Assembly (NCBI GenBank): GCA_019321725.1
Contig: CM033124.1
Coordinates: 12,834,001-12,898,000, forward strand
Length of the DNA stretch: 64,000 nucleotides
Reading direction: 5' to 3'
Source: Paulownia fortunei
Taxonomy: Eukaryota; Streptophyta; Magnoliopsida; Lamiales; Paulowniaceae
Shown: in pieces, positions 25,666 through 39,000 of the stretch
How positions within the stretch are numbered: the first letter of the stretch is position 1
Layout: every line of letters starts with the position of its first letter
Program-made: the position numbers and the translations under genes
Notes under the pieces: model-generated
Told to the model about the DNA's origin: nothing
What the model saw: the letters and a program-made list of their open reading frames with translations, nothing else
Database searches by the model: none

Positions 25666-26033
25666 GTAACACCGCATCATTGCTCTTCGATCTCGCTTAC
25701 TTCACTTTCCGTCTAATCCCCCGAAAACCACATTCCGCCCTGACCTCCACCCCCTTTGACCACCGCATCTTCGCCGTCCCCCACCATCCTCAGCCGCACC
25801 TCAGCCCCTAACAAACCCCTCTCCACTCTCCACCACTATTACTTTATCCCCCTCCCCCCCCCCCCCCCCCCCCACCCAATCAGAAGTAAGAAAATCCACC
25901 ACCAGAAATGTCGCCGTCACCTATCGTAGTATAGCTAAATCACCCCATTTATTCCAACCCTCGTAATTTTCGGGAATTCTTCAGAAAAAAATTGCAAAAA
26001 TAAGGAATCCCAGTTGAGAAAGAGTGAAAAATA

Positions 26034-29000
26034 ATGATGGGCTATGAGAACCAGGGCTTTGAAGAAGCCCATCTCCACACTCCGAAAGAGCAAATGGCGT
26101 CGATAGTCCTCGCCGATGATCCCTCGCCGCCATCCAACGGCTCAAAATCATTTATTGACGACCCCCTCTCTTCATCTTCCCAGTTCGTTGAAATCCGCAC
26201 CGATGATACTGATCCTCTGCACTCTCCCCCACCGAAACAAACCCTGAGCCCCAGTCAAAGCTCAATCAATTCCATCCTCGAGCCCCCTTCTTATGCAGAA
26301 GCCGTTTTCCGATCCTTTGACTTGGATTCTGTTGATTCTGCTGATATTAACGTCCAGGACCACTCCGCATTGGCATCGCCGTCGTTTTCATCATACTACC
26401 TCAAAATATCTGTTTCGGATCCACAGAGGGAGCAGGAGCTATCAGGGTCTCTTGTGCCGGGAGGAAATTCTTATTTTTCGTACTTGATTACCACTTTTAC
26501 GAATATTCCTGAGTTTAATGGGACAGAATTTAATGTCAGGAGAAGGTTCAAAGATGTTGTTGTGCTGTCGGATAGGTTAGCAGAGAGTTATCGTGGGTTT
26601 TTTATTCCTTTGAGGCCGGATAAGAGTGTGGTTGAGAGTCAGGTGATGCAGAAGAATGAATTTGTGGAGCAAAGGCGCGCGGCATTGGAGAAGTATTTGA
26701 GGCGACTCGCTGCTCACCCCATTATAAGGGGGAGTGAGGAATTACGGGTGTTTTTGGAGGCTTCTGGGAAAATGCCATTGATGAGGACCACTGATGTAGC
26801 GTCGAGAATGTTGGATGGGGCGGTGAGGCTGCCGAAGCAGCTGCTTGGTGGGAAGAGTTTGGATGGTGGGGTGGCAGATATGAGTGAGGTGACGCAGCCC
26901 GCCAAGGGTGGGAGGGATTTGTTGAGGATTTTTAAGGAGTTGAAGCAATCGGTGGCGAATGATTGGGGTGGAGCAAAGCCCCCCATCGTTGAGGATGATA
27001 AGGAGTTTTTGGAGAGGAAAGAAAAATTGCAGGATTTTGAGCAGCAGCTGATTAATGTGTCTCAGCAGGTTAATATATTTTCCCTCTTTTGTTAAGTATC
27101 TCACTTGTATCACTGTATGATATATAGTCACTTAATTTATGCAAGTTTCCGTCCTGCATTGCTTACACATGATTCATAATGTGAAAGCTTTGAATTTATG
27201 GTCTTGCATTGATTGATGATGAGGTTTTAAATAACTAGCTTGTAAATACACAAGATGGATTACGAAGGTCTAAATCATATTTAGCTTCATTTTTTGGATT
27301 TTAAAAGATGTACATCTCTTTGGGCAGCAAAACCACATGTGTTGGTTGGTTGAGATGGTGTGAGCTTAGTTTAAGCATGATTCACCAAAGCAGCTCTTCC
27401 AGTATTACCTGTAAAATTGGTGGAAGGGCATTGTGGCGGAATGACCTATATAACAGCTTTGTTTCAGGTAGAATGCTAATATCACAGTGATAGATTCTAT
27501 TGCTATGTCAGAGTTTCTACAAAGTTTTGAACCCAAATCTGGTAGACGGGTGCAGCTGACCGCCATTTGGGATGTGCTGGTGCTGGTTGTGATTTCTTGG
27601 TATTTCATGGATATTTTAGGGTGTTGGAGATTTTATTTGGAGATAAAATTGGTTGGGTGGTGAGAAAAAAACACCAAAAGTTGAATGTATATCACATTTT
27701 TGTTGCTTTTGCTTTAGTTTTTGATTCGATGTTTTGACCTTTTAAGTCACGCCACGCCAAATATTTTATGGCATTGATTTACAGTTTTTTGGCACTATCT
27801 TTCGATTATTGTAGTTGTTTTAGGAAGTGCAACATACACGGACGGCATTACATGTTTATGGACTTATGTTGTCAAAATTGCGAGGACATGTCCATGTGTC
27901 ATGCGTCCCTCACAGAAGTCAAGTTTTCTGTGCAAGGTTATGAACAATTATGTCCATAACGTTGTAATGAGAGACGCATGATTGCATGGCGTTGTTTTGC
28001 ATATTTGGAATTTTTAGGTATTATTCTGTGTATGCATAGTTTTTGAAATTTTTGCACCGGTTGTTATTTCTCTCATTTAACACTTTCTTTGTCCCACAGC
28101 ATTCTCTACATGTCATGTTCTAAAAACCCCGAAATTAGTGAACCCTTGAAAGTTAAACTATTTATACCATACCCTCCAGTTATGCCCCCATAGGAATACA
28201 TAAGTTTTGAATGTGAAGTATTATTAGTTTATCACAGTTTTGAATTATGAATCTAGAATCTGAACAAATGGCATTATGCATAAGAAGTTGGCTGTTGAAA
28301 TGATTCGAAAAAATTGGGAAGAAATGAGTGTTTGATATGTCCAAAGTTTGTTTTTGGCTTGTTTATGCTTTCATTATGACACTGATATTCTTTCATTATA
28401 ACCTTGGGATTTCCTTCATTTGACTCATTGGTTTTAGTGAAGTGGCTGAAGTTGGAATGTTTTGCTGAAAGACTTGCTTAATTGAAATTATAAGATAACC
28501 ATGTAATCCATGAAAAACTGTAATAATTGTTTTCGGAGGTTTTCTGTCAAAGCTGTGTTAGAGAAACTGTGATTAAGTACTGCTGTGATCTCTTTTATAT
28601 TTTCAGGCTGAATCACTTGTCAAAGCCCAGCAAGACATTGGGGAGACAATGGGCCAACTGGGGCTAGCTTTTGTCAAATTAACCAAGTTTGAAACAGAGG
28701 AAGCTTTTTATGATTCCCAAAGAGCACGCGCTGCAGACATGAAAAATGTGGCTACAGCTGCAGTAAAAGCAAGCAGATTATATCGGGAGTTAAATGCTCA
28801 AACTGTCAAACATTTGGTAAATCAATTGGATATTTCCTTATTGCCTTGGAATTTCAATAAATTGGATTCTAAATTTCATGGTTGTAAGATCTTTATGTGT
28901 GAGCATTCAAATCCATGCGTGCTCGCAATTTGTGGTGCTGGTTTCTTTAACAAAAATCATACTTCCTTATTTTCTTACATTTTGTTCATATTAAAGTATA

Positions 29001-32000
29001 AATTCTGATTTCCGCTCCTATGCATGTCTAGTCTATCTGAATCTTTTGTGTAATGCAGGATAAGCTTCATGAATATCTGGGAGTGATGCTTGCTGTCAAC
29101 AACGCATTTTCGGACCGATCAAGTGCTTTTCTGACTGTACAAACTCTTTTATCAGATTTATCTTCATTACATTCGAGAATAGAAAAGCTTGAAGCTGCTT
29201 CATCAATGATATTTGGTGGGGATAGATCTAGGATTCGGAAAATAGAAGAGCTGCGAGAAACTGTGAGAGTAACTGAGGATGCTAAAAATTGTGCAGTCAG
29301 AGAATATGAACGAATCAAGGTAACCAATTAGTAGTATTCCTTCTATGGGTTCATGTTTGTTAACAATATAATCATCCATACGATGCTGTTAATTGAAACC
29401 CAAGTTTCGCTATCAGCATCTTTTGCTTCTTTAAATTTATCTTTACTGTATATCTCTGAATCAAGTTGGTACTCTTTTGCATTGAACTTCAATTGGTAAA
29501 GACTAGGTTATTCCCCTACTGCATTCAGTCAATTGCGAACTGTCTGTCATTTCATTCTTATAATCTCGTGGTGCTTGAAAACAAAGAGGACAAACTTTTC
29601 TTTATGATTCCCTTTTTAATTATCTTTCATATTATTACACAATACAAACCTTAACGCTTGAATTCTATTTGATTGACAGCTGATAGTGTTTCTAGATTTA
29701 CTTTGCTTATGAATTAAAAAGGTTCTGTTCTGAATTTGGTTTATTGTGATAGTAAAACAAGTTAATGAAATTAATAACTTGTCAGGCTACTTACTGCTGA
29801 GCATATAAATTTATATTTGCATAATCAGATTATGATTGTTCAAAAAAAAAGTAAAAATTGATGAACAGCTTATGTAAATTGATTTAATTGTCACGTCAAA
29901 TTTTCTAATAATTGGAAGAGACTACTTCTAATCTGAATTTGGCAGGGAGTGAAAGAGAGATGGGCTAGAGATGTGGATTTCAAATATGTGTGAAAAATTT
30001 AATGCCTTAACTAAAAAGGATAATTTTTTTGCTAAACTTTCAAAGGTGAACCGGTTGAATATATGATAATTAAACCTATAAACTCAGTAGCATATGATGC
30101 AAATCCTTCATTTCAATGAGGGTCACGTTCTCTTGTTATAATATTACCATATATTTTTATTGTTCATTCCAATAAAATCATTTTGTAGTATAGGTGCTCA
30201 TTACCTCCCCCTCTATGCCTTCTGATAATTATTCCTCAGGACAATGACATTGTCAATAGAACAAATTATTTCATGGAATTCATTTTACTGTCTATGTTCG
30301 ATGGTCTGCTGGTTTAGATTAGAGAGTTTCAGAATGGTTTTGATATTTGACCATTAATCATTGGAATTTGAGCCTGACTGATAATGTGAAGACTTCCATA
30401 ATCTGTTCCATCATATCACCACTGAAAGGGCTGTAATTTGCAGCAGTTGATCAGTCTTTCTTTGTACCACTTAATCAGTAACGATCAGCATAATAAAACC
30501 ATGAGGATTTAAAAGGCGTGCTTTTGGTTGGCTTTATTGCTTTATGTTGAGCGGATGGATAAAGCAGAATACACCAGTATTAATCCTCTCTTCATATCTA
30601 TAGTTATGAATCAGTAGGCAATTTTGTTGGTGGCTGTAAGCTTAATGAAGTTGAGACAAACTCAACAAAGATAAGGAAAGGTCAAGAAAATCTCTTTCTT
30701 TTTTTCTTTTTTTCCTTATTTCCCCAGTTCCAGATTTATAGGTTTGGCAGATATAATAGTTTTGGCTTGTGCCTACATGGCTGCTGTACTCTAATACCAA
30801 TGGTCCAGTGCAAGTAACTTAAGTAAGGTTAGCTATGCTATCTTGCATGGTTGGTAGACTGTGGGTTAGTGGTCATGTAACTAGAGATCATGTAGTTGCT
30901 GATAATGGTGTTGGGTGACTATTGCATTGGTGTTAGAAGGTGGGTGATGGAGGGGTCAGTGATCACGACAGATTCATGAAATTTTGCACATGGCTAGGCA
31001 AGACAAAGAATAGATGGGCATCTATGAGGAGCAGTGGTACTTTATGTACATTAATATTTGAGAGTTCTCTGGGCCATATTTTATTTTCCATGGCCATGTT
31101 TTGGGTATTACTCGTTAGTGCTCAACAATATATGGCAGTGTTTTTAAATTCTTACTGGAGCAATGGTACTTTATGTTCATTAATATTTGAGAGTTCTCTG
31201 GGCCATATTTTATTTTCCATGGCCTTGTTTTGGGTATTACTCGTTAGTGCTCAACAATATATGGCAGTGTTTTTAAATTCTTACTGGGGCAGAAAGCTGA
31301 TTGGTTACTTCTCATAAGTGTTTATGCTTCTTGGTACTTAGATGGACATTTAATACACTCTTTGCTGAATGCTGTTTTAAAGAGCTTTGTTTTCTATTCC
31401 TAGTTTGTTCATTTTTTTTTCAGTTTCTTCATTGCTCACTTGCTGTATGTCCTCAGAATGGCCTTTAGTTTTTTCCAACTTGCAAAAGGAGCAAGAATAA
31501 GATCTATAAGCTTTAGTTGGTCCTTGAAGTCTCAAATCATTGTTTTCTTTGTTATAATATTATTTTCATACATTTACTTTTGCCTGCTAATAGTTTCTAG
31601 AGTTCCTTACATTTATTTGTGGTGAAAAATGTTGGCAACAAAGAAACCAGTTGGGAGGGAGAACCACTTTTTAGGTTATATGTCAGAGTGGACTGCAATA
31701 TTTGACACCCCAAATAAATGGAATGTAAGAATAAATAATGACACACTTTGAACCATTTTGCACCAACAAATTTGAGTTTTTATCTTGACCTTTTGATGAT
31801 AAATTCATTATTACATTTGAACTACTGCAATATTTTAATCATTTTCTTTGTAAGTTGATTATTGAGTCAATATAAATAATTTTTTATATGCAGGAAAATA
31901 ATAGAAATGAGCTTGAGAGACTAGACAAAGAGAGGCATGATGATTTTGTGAACATGCTGAAAGGATTCATTGTTAATCAGGTATGCATTTCTCCTGTTGA

Positions 32001-32863
32001 TGTTGTTAGACTAGTTGAAGCTTGAGTCTGTTCATAAGTCTCCTTGACAATATTGTCTTGTTACATCATTTGTAACAAAAAGAAATGATTTTCTTGTCTG
32101 ATATTTTTTGATGGTATCTTGGGAGTCTTTTAAATTGAAAGTCATGATTTTTATAGAAAATATACCTTATCCTTTTTGAACTTAACTGTCTTCACTTCTG
32201 CACTAAATCACAAATGGCATACTGCCCTAGACAACCAGAATTGAACATTGGCTGTTGGTGGGAATTTTCTCAAATCCTGCTGATGATTCAAATGTATCTC
32301 AACCTGTGTAGCAGAAGAAATGAGCTTTAGCAGTAGATGGGATCAAGGAAGAGACAAATTGCATTTCTTTTATAGGGTTCTGTAGTGTGTTTGCTATTAC
32401 TTGTTGCTTCCTCCTGTTGAATTAATTAAAGCCCGAGACTGGTCACAGAAACCTATCCAAGTTCCAGAACTAGAAACACTTAAGCTACTAGTAAGTTTTC
32501 ACCATTTAGAGTTCAAACAATCCTTGAAGAAGTTCCATATCTCATTCCTTTATTCTGTTTCTTTTGAGAGTTCGTTGGCTGGGTGAGTTCGAAGAAATAG
32601 CGACAATAACGAATAATGTTTGGAGAAATCTTGGCTATACTGAGAAAAGCTACTTTGTTCTTTACTGATAATCAATGTCGTTGATGCCTATGAAAAGAGT
32701 CTTGGTTGCACTTTGTTTCATTTTTCCTATTCTACTGCGATTTGTACGAAAGCTCAATCAAGCGTGGTAATATCATTGATGATAACAGGCTGGATATGCA
32801 GAGAAGATGGCTAATGTATGGGAGACAGTTGCTGAAGAAACTAGTGGATATGTGAAAAAATGA
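26034..32863 (+). CDS. SNX2: Sorting nexin 2 (PX-BAR protein), five exons
   Basis: Retromer-associated sorting nexin that binds phosphoinositides and curves endosomal membranes for vacuolar and plasma-membrane cargo recycling. Exons: 26,034-27,068, 28,607-28,816, 29,059-29,319, 31,894-31,980 and 32,789-32,863, all starting and ending in phase 0 with GT/AG introns; the product is 555 residues, close to the plant SNX2a/b size. Residues 1-117 are an acidic, Pro/Ser-rich N terminus. The PX domain spans about 118-243 and has the RRRF phosphoinositide motif at 169-172. About 295-555 forms the helical, charged BAR-type C-terminal domain. The start is the first of two adjacent ATGs, preceded by a purine-rich leader. 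The gene converges with the IMK2-like gene, with about 1 kb between stop codons. Confidence 0.93.
31031..31288. repeat. 129-bp tandem duplication in SNX2 intron 3
   Basis: Units 31,031-31,159 and 31,160-31,288 differ at four positions. The unit length is a multiple of three, so a chance open frame (30,940-31,317) runs through both copies; there is no protein-family similarity, and the location is inside a spliced intron. Confidence 0.92.
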
Positions 32864-33863
32864 TAGCTGAAGATCTGGTCGTAAATATTTGTTTTCGTGT
32901 AGCTTTTCTTCGTTGGCATTTCACCCTTTGTCCACTATTATCCTTTGTACTTCAGACGTATATACTAGTTGAACATAAATGACACAATTAGCGAGCTGTT
33001 GTTTGTCGGAAGCTACTTTTATCTTTTATCATTTGTTTTTCATCTTCCTGTGATTTCTAAAGAGAGAAACAATTAAGTTTCTTACTCATTTTTCATTTGG
33101 AACAAGCTTTATCATCCGGTCGGGCAGCTTTGTTCAATATTTCCTTGCTCACATCACAATCTTTGTAATGAAGGGAATTGAGCATGTATAGCGTATAGAT
33201 GTTGATATTTCACCCATCTAATTAACCAATAGGCCCATGTTTTATGAAGAAATGATTCCTCTCAAGTCGGTTCTCCTGCCTGCCCTTGTGGCAAGATGGG
33301 CTTGCACCTGATTCCGAGTTGCGTTCCGACCTATTTGGGTCCTGTCCAAATGGGTTTGTGAAGCTTTCGATTGTGTATGATGTTATCATTATTTTATTTC
33401 GTGACATCATAACTGTGGCTTTATTTCTCACGCTTCAGATTCATTATTTGTATTTTTGTGCAAATCTTTTAGATTCACTTCCCAGGTTTCAAAGGACAAT
33501 TATTGTGGAAAAATCCGCAACCCTCTTAAAGTTGAAAAATTGCAGCTGGAGGAACAAGAAGAATCATAACTGGTTGTGCTATAAAAGAAAAGAAGATATT
33601 GGGGGAGTAAATGCATTTTTCAATCTAACTTCATTTTCTTCTACCACAGAAGGATGGAATTAAGAAGGATTCACATCCAGTCACATGCCCTTTCCTTGCA
33701 AAATTGCCAATCCAACAATAATTTACAGACACTACAGAAAAAAAATAAAAAGAACTGCATGGCATAAAAATTTCAAGAATGAAAGAATAGTGGATATTAC
33801 TGATTAAGTCTCCCAAGAATCTCTACCAGCTAATACTTAATTTAACTTCTGGCAGAGTCTTTT
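32864..33863. other. Convergent intergenic region, 3' UTRs of SNX2 and IMK2-like gene
   Basis: About 1 kb lies between the two facing stop codons. It should hold both 3' untranslated regions and terminators. No further coding sequence or RNA gene is visible. Confidence 0.6.
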
Positions 33864-36462
33864 TTAATCACTAGGTGATGGGATTGCTCCACCATCATCC
33901 CCTGAGCTATTAGTAGCTGTTTCTGGTCTAAGCTCTTCCAGTTGCTGGAGAATCTGATGAGCTTCCGGTCGAGCTGACGGGGATGGATCAACACAATGCA
34001 AAGCCAGTTTCAATGTATTCAACAACTCATCACCAATCACTGAGGCATCCCTCATCAGCTCCAAATCAAAAACTTCGTTTGTCCACTCCTCTTTCACAAT
34101 GGAGGCAACCCACTGAGGCAAATCTACGCCGTTCATTGCCTCCCCCGGAGACTTCCCTGTTAGAAGTTCTAACATGATCACCCCAAGGCTGTAAATATCA
34201 GTCTTGGTGGTGGCTTTCTTGAGCTTTGAAAGCTCAGGCGCTCGGTATCCCAGAGCTCCAGCAGTCGCGATCACGTTTGCATTTGCAGCTGCTGTCATCA
34301 GTCGAGAAAGGCCGTAATCTGCAATCTTTGCATTTGTATGTTCATCAAGAAGAACATTGCTTGATGTCAGATTTCCATGAATAATGTTGACATTGCTATG
34401 AAGGTAGAGCAGCCCTCTTGTCATGCCTTTGGCAATCTTCATCCTGGTTGGCCAATCAATCGGTGTATCAGGGGCGCGAGCTGCAACAGAACATATCATT
34501 CTTAGCTCATTTAGCCAATTAGCACAACTTTGAATCAAGAAATTTTTTAAAAAGAATTTACTCACCATGAAGAAAAGTAGCAAGACTCCCTTTAGGCATG
34601 TAGTCAAAAACAAGCAACTTTTCTCCCTTTGGACCTAAATAATAAGCTCTGAGGGCAAGAAGATTGGGATGTCTAATTTTTCCAAGTGCATTGACCTCAG
34701 TCTCAAATTCCCTTTGACCTTTTGTTATCTTTTCTCTTAATCTCTTCACAGCAACTTGAATGCCATCTTCCATTGTAGCCTTGTACACTGTTCCATAAGT
34801 GCTTTTGCCCATGATCTCTGCAGTGGCACACAAAAGATCATCTGCACTAAAAACCATGGGTCCATCAAAGTGCACAAGCTTCCCTCCTGTCTCTCCACTT
34901 GCTTCGACTTCAGCAGCAGTTGGTGGAACACCCTTTTCTCCCCTGGCTGCCGCAGCCCTTCCGGCGGCCTTGCCCTCCTTGGCTTCTTTTGCCATTTTTC
35001 TTTTCCTTATCAAGCAGCAGAGCAAAATGCAACAAATAACCAGCAGAATTATAAGGAGAGCCCCTGCTGCAATTAGGATAATGTCTTTAGTACTTAGTTT
35101 TCGATGTCGCTTCCTGGGTGATGGAGCTGCTGGGGGAGCTTGGGAGGGGGATATAGGACATGGGGTTGAAGCACTGTATCCACAAAGCTGAAGATTGCCC
35201 ACAAAGGCACTTGAGTTGAATTTTTGAGAAAGCTTTGTAGGAACAGGACCTGAGAGGTTGTTATATGAGACATTGAAGGAGTCAAGATTTGATAAGTCAC
35301 CAAGAGAATTTGGAATTTCTCCACTGAAATTGTTATGAGACAAATCAAGCTCCCTGAGTGAAGAAATATTCCCAATTGTAGCAGGAATTTGACCATCAAG
35401 TCGATTATTTCTCAAATTAAGAACTGATAGTTTCTGTAGGTTAGACAGACTATTAGGCAAGCTTCCATTGAAGGAATTACCTGAGAAATCAAGTGTTTTA
35501 AGTCCAGAGAGATTGCCAATATCATTAGGAATGACTCCACTCAATTGGTTATGACTAAGTGAAATTTCTTGAAGTAAAGTCAACTTGCCAAAAGAAGCAG
35601 GAATGCTTCCAGTGAAAGAGTTGTGATCAAGTGTCAAGGATTGAAGCTGAAACACATTTTTCCCATTACCACCCCAAGAATCTGGAATAGGGCCAGAAAG
35701 AGAGTTGTTTTCGAGGGCAAGATATATCAGTGATGGAGATTGTGTAAAACTAAGTGGGATTGAACCAGACAATGCATTGTAGCTAATATTGAGCCTAAAA
35801 AGCTTAGTTGAGTTAACAAGACTAGCTGGCATTGGCCCAGACAAAGAATTGTTACCAAGGTCAAGTGTTTGAAGGAGGGGACACAAACCAAGTGAAGGAG
35901 GAATTGAACCAGAAAACCTGTTATTGAACAATTGAACACCTCTAAGATTGGGCAAAAATCCCAAAGATGTTGGGATAGAACCACCAATGACATTGTCATG
36001 GAGGCTGAGTTTTCTTAGAGCTTGAAACTGACCTATTTTTTCAGTGATTCGGCCACCTAACCCTCTCCATGGAAGCTGGATGACTATAACTTGGCCTTGT
36101 GCGCATTTAATTCCAACCCAACCACCTGAGCAAGCTCCATAACCACTGTCATTCCAGCTTCTCAAGAACCCCTTTGGATCAACCAATTCATGTTTGAAGG
36201 CCTGGAGGGCTTGATAGTCTGCTTCTGTCACAATCACACCATCCCAAGAACCGCTTGAAACTGGCCCAATCACACAAAACAATATATGAAAAATCAAGAA
36301 AACCTGGGCCAAGATGGAAAACCTTCTTGACAACCTTAAAAAATAAAAGGGCTCATTCTGAATCTTCCATTTTTCCTTCTTACTATCAGAAACATGATAC
36401 ATCTCCCCTTGACATGAAAACTGATTTTCTTGAAACGGCCACGTGTAAAAACCTCCCTCCAT
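33864..36462 (-). CDS. IMK2: LRR receptor-like pseudokinase, IMK2 type, two exons
   Basis: Plasma-membrane receptor-like kinase of the inflorescence meristem kinase group. Exons: 36,462-34,566 and 34,480-33,864, with an 85-bp GT/AG intron; 837 residues, nearly the length of Arabidopsis IMK2. I chose the ATG at 36,462 because frame upstream of it has no ATG. Order of parts: short N-terminal extension; hydrophobic signal/anchor about 48-71; LRR N-terminal domain 80-120; about ten leucine-rich repeats (about 125-410); Pro-rich juxtamembrane stretch; transmembrane segment about 460-485; basic stop-transfer; kinase domain about 545-815. The ATP-site lysine (VAVK, K573) is present. The catalytic loop reads HGN at 668-670 instead of HRD, and the metal motif is DYG (688-690) instead of DFG, so catalysis is probably weak or absent, as described for this group. 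Acts likely in meristem signalling (by family). Confidence 0.93.
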
Positions 36463-37490
36463 AACCACAACGAAAATGTGCAGAAAGTAAGCAAACAAGA
36501 AGAAGCACAAGAAGAATATATTAGAAAGAAAAGACTCTTATTTGGTTCCTAGTAACAGAACCAGGCTATTGAGAAGTGAGAAACAAGAGAAAGGAACAGT
36601 GTGTAACAAGTTTTTGTAGTGGGAAACGAGGTGGGGGGAGAGGAGCCAGGCGGGGGGGGGGGGGGTGTTTAGTGGGGTTCCTGTGATGAGACACGTGAAT
36701 TAGAGAGAGAAAGGAGAGAGAGAGAGAGAAGCAGATAATGTTAAATCAAAGGAATCAAACTGGGTTTTTTTGGGGGAGACATGAGAACTGTCAGCAGGTG
36801 TGTCACATAGATTCCCCCGAAGCCTCTCTCTCTTTCTACTCTTCTCCTCCTCCTCCTCCTCCACCCCAAAGTTGTAACGGCTAGTTTTCCTGATTTTACC
36901 TGCATGTAATTTTGCACACATGTCTAGGGTTTTGGAAACTTGGGTCCATTTTCTCATTATTATTGTTATTATTTCAGATTAGGCTCCTCCTCCTGGCTCC
37001 AACGGCTATCTTTTTCATGTGGGTCCAGTCAACTTTTGGTCTTCTTGCAACTAGGATTTGGAAGTGGGCCCATCTCTAAAATTTCGCATCTGGAATGACA
37101 AAAATACCCTTGAGAGGTTTTAGGGTTGGTGAAAATATGCTAGTTTTTGTGCACTAGAAGTTGTTTACGTGGTCTTTTGGGAGGTTGTTTTGGTCATATA
37201 CGAGGTTTTACTAACGCTTGTCCTTTTCCTAGGTTTTATTGTTTTGTATAAGTATTTTCTTGTATGACAGTCCTTTTCCTAGGTTCTGACCTAGTAATGA
37301 CTGCCTTTTTGTAGATGAAAGTGTTATAATATTGGAGTTTAGGCGAAAATTGGGTGGTATAAAGTCTCAGTTAATGGTTGGCGGCCCGTACGCCGAGAAA
37401 TTATTAATAAGGATAAGTTCCAGTTGTGACTTTGTGGTGACTTGCAAGGACGGAATGAGAATAGTTGGAAGTTGGGGGTTAAGATAAATA
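36463..37490 (-). promoter_or_regulatory. 5' leader and promoter region of the IMK2-like gene
   Basis: Immediately upstream of the start codon the sense strand is pyrimidine-rich. The plus strand shows a 14-base G run (36,652-36,665), a CACGTG G-box at 36,692-36,697, a GA-repeat tract (about 36,706-36,730) and a CTC trinucleotide tract (about 36,844-36,861). CT/GA-rich leaders are frequent in plant genes. The transcription start is not determined. Confidence 0.45.
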
Positions 37491-38180
37491 CTAGGGCAAA
37501 TGGTACTTTCCATTATTTTGACACATCATTTTTTAAAAGTAAATTTTATATATTTTATTTTTTTATATTTAATTATTTTAATATTTTATTTTAAAAAAAT
37601 AAAACTTAAGTATTTTATCTTTTCAATTTATATTTATTGTCATTTTCTGATTTTTTTTTTATCAAAATGCACCTTATTAGTAGCAATTGTGTGTTTTCAT
37701 ATTTTTTCATATAAAAATAAAAAAATACATTATAATAGTGATGCGTTTGTTATAAATAATGGTGTTATTTTTTACAATGGTATTGCGATTAATATTATTT
37801 ATAGTAAAAAATTATTATTTATCATATTTTCATCATTGATAATATAATAAACAAATATCATGATATACATTTTTTTTACTTTTGTGTGTAATGATAGAGA
37901 AAAAATGTACAATGACAGCTGACAAATAATATTTTGATAAAAATTTGATCTGAAATTGACATTAAGGGAGAAAAAAAAATATTATAATAAATATAAAATT
38001 GAGGAGTAAAATGCTTAAAATTTATTTTTGGAGGAATAAAATATCGAAATGATTAAATTTGAGATGACAAAATATTTAAAATTTATTTTTGATGGGATAA
38101 TATGTCAAAATAGTTAAATTTAAAATATGCATTTTAGTCGAATTAAGGGAAAGATAGAAAATTAATGATACTAAATCAAG
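37490..38180. repeat. AT-rich repeat with about 61-bp internal tandem units
   Basis: From about 38,000 to 38,125 the unit 'aaaatatttaaaatttatttttg.aggataaaatat..aaat.attaaattt' is repeated about twice with small changes. The rest is A/T-rich and non-coding. The chance open frame at 37,500-37,847 consists of hydrophobic and lysine codons typical of AT-rich noise. Confidence 0.45.
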
Positions 38181-38339
38181 TTAAGTTAGTTGACTAACAA
38201 CTTCCTGGCTTATGCATTTTAGTTATTATAAACACTTATCACTTTGTATAATTATTATCATTATATTTAAAAATTAAATTAATAGTTTTACTAAAATTAT
38301 ATTATTCTAACAATGAACGATATAAGAGTAGAAATAAGA

Positions 38340-38649
38340 ATTAACATGTTGATAGAAGTCAGGTATACATTAATTCATAGGTTTTTATACAACTTAGATT
38401 AAAATACTAGTTCTTTTAATAAGTAATTATTAAATTTTGGGATCATAGTAGTTGATATCATTCAATGGTATAAAATTATTCTATTGTGTACATAAGGTGC
38501 GCATGCATAGCTTAATATATATTAATTAATTTAATTTTAATATGTAGCAATTTATTTATGAAAGTGCAATCAAAATAAAAAAATAAAAAATAACAGAAGA
38601 TTTTTGAAATATTTATTAATGCAACTAAGAATTTCAAAATGAAAAAAAA

Positions 38650-38696
<47 letters not shown>

Positions 38697-39000
38697 GAGA
38701 TGCTTTATAAGGCAATATATACATCATATTTTAATTATTTTAATCTTTGGATATTTATAAGTCTTGTTAATAGATGGGGATAATTGGTACCTACCCTATA
38801 ATAAAAGGAGGTAAAATGAGTACCCTAAAATTTAAACAATTTGAATTAAGAATATTATATATACACACACACACACACACTTCTATTATGTTATTATTCT
38901 TATAATTTTATCTTTGGTGGTTTAAATTTCACTATAAATATTAAAATGATATACAAGCCTTCACAAATATTCTTATTAGTATACAAATTCAACTAAAATT
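38340..39000. repeat. Dispersed repeat related to 24,700-25,327, with CA/TA microsatellites
   Basis: The segment 38,340-38,600 aligns by eye with 24,700-24,960. Inside the same unit lie an (AC)n-(AT)n compound microsatellite at about 38,651-38,696 and a second (AC)n at about 38,862-38,880. No gene. Confidence 0.45.

Noticed and set aside
30940..31317. Open frame of 125 codons with a repeated hydrophobic peptide
   Set aside because: It lies inside SNX2 intron 3 and exists only because a 129-bp tandem duplication preserves the frame; no family similarity.
34756..35191. Plus-strand frames across the receptor kinase gene
   Set aside because: Opposite-strand shadows of the LRR and juxtamembrane coding sequence.
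36463..36510. Longer N terminus for the IMK2-like protein starting at 36,510
   Set aside because: The upstream codon is TTG, not ATG; the ATG at 36,462 gives the family length.
38651..38880. CA/TA tracts as regulatory sites
   Set aside because: Ordinary microsatellites within a dispersed repeat, far from any gene.
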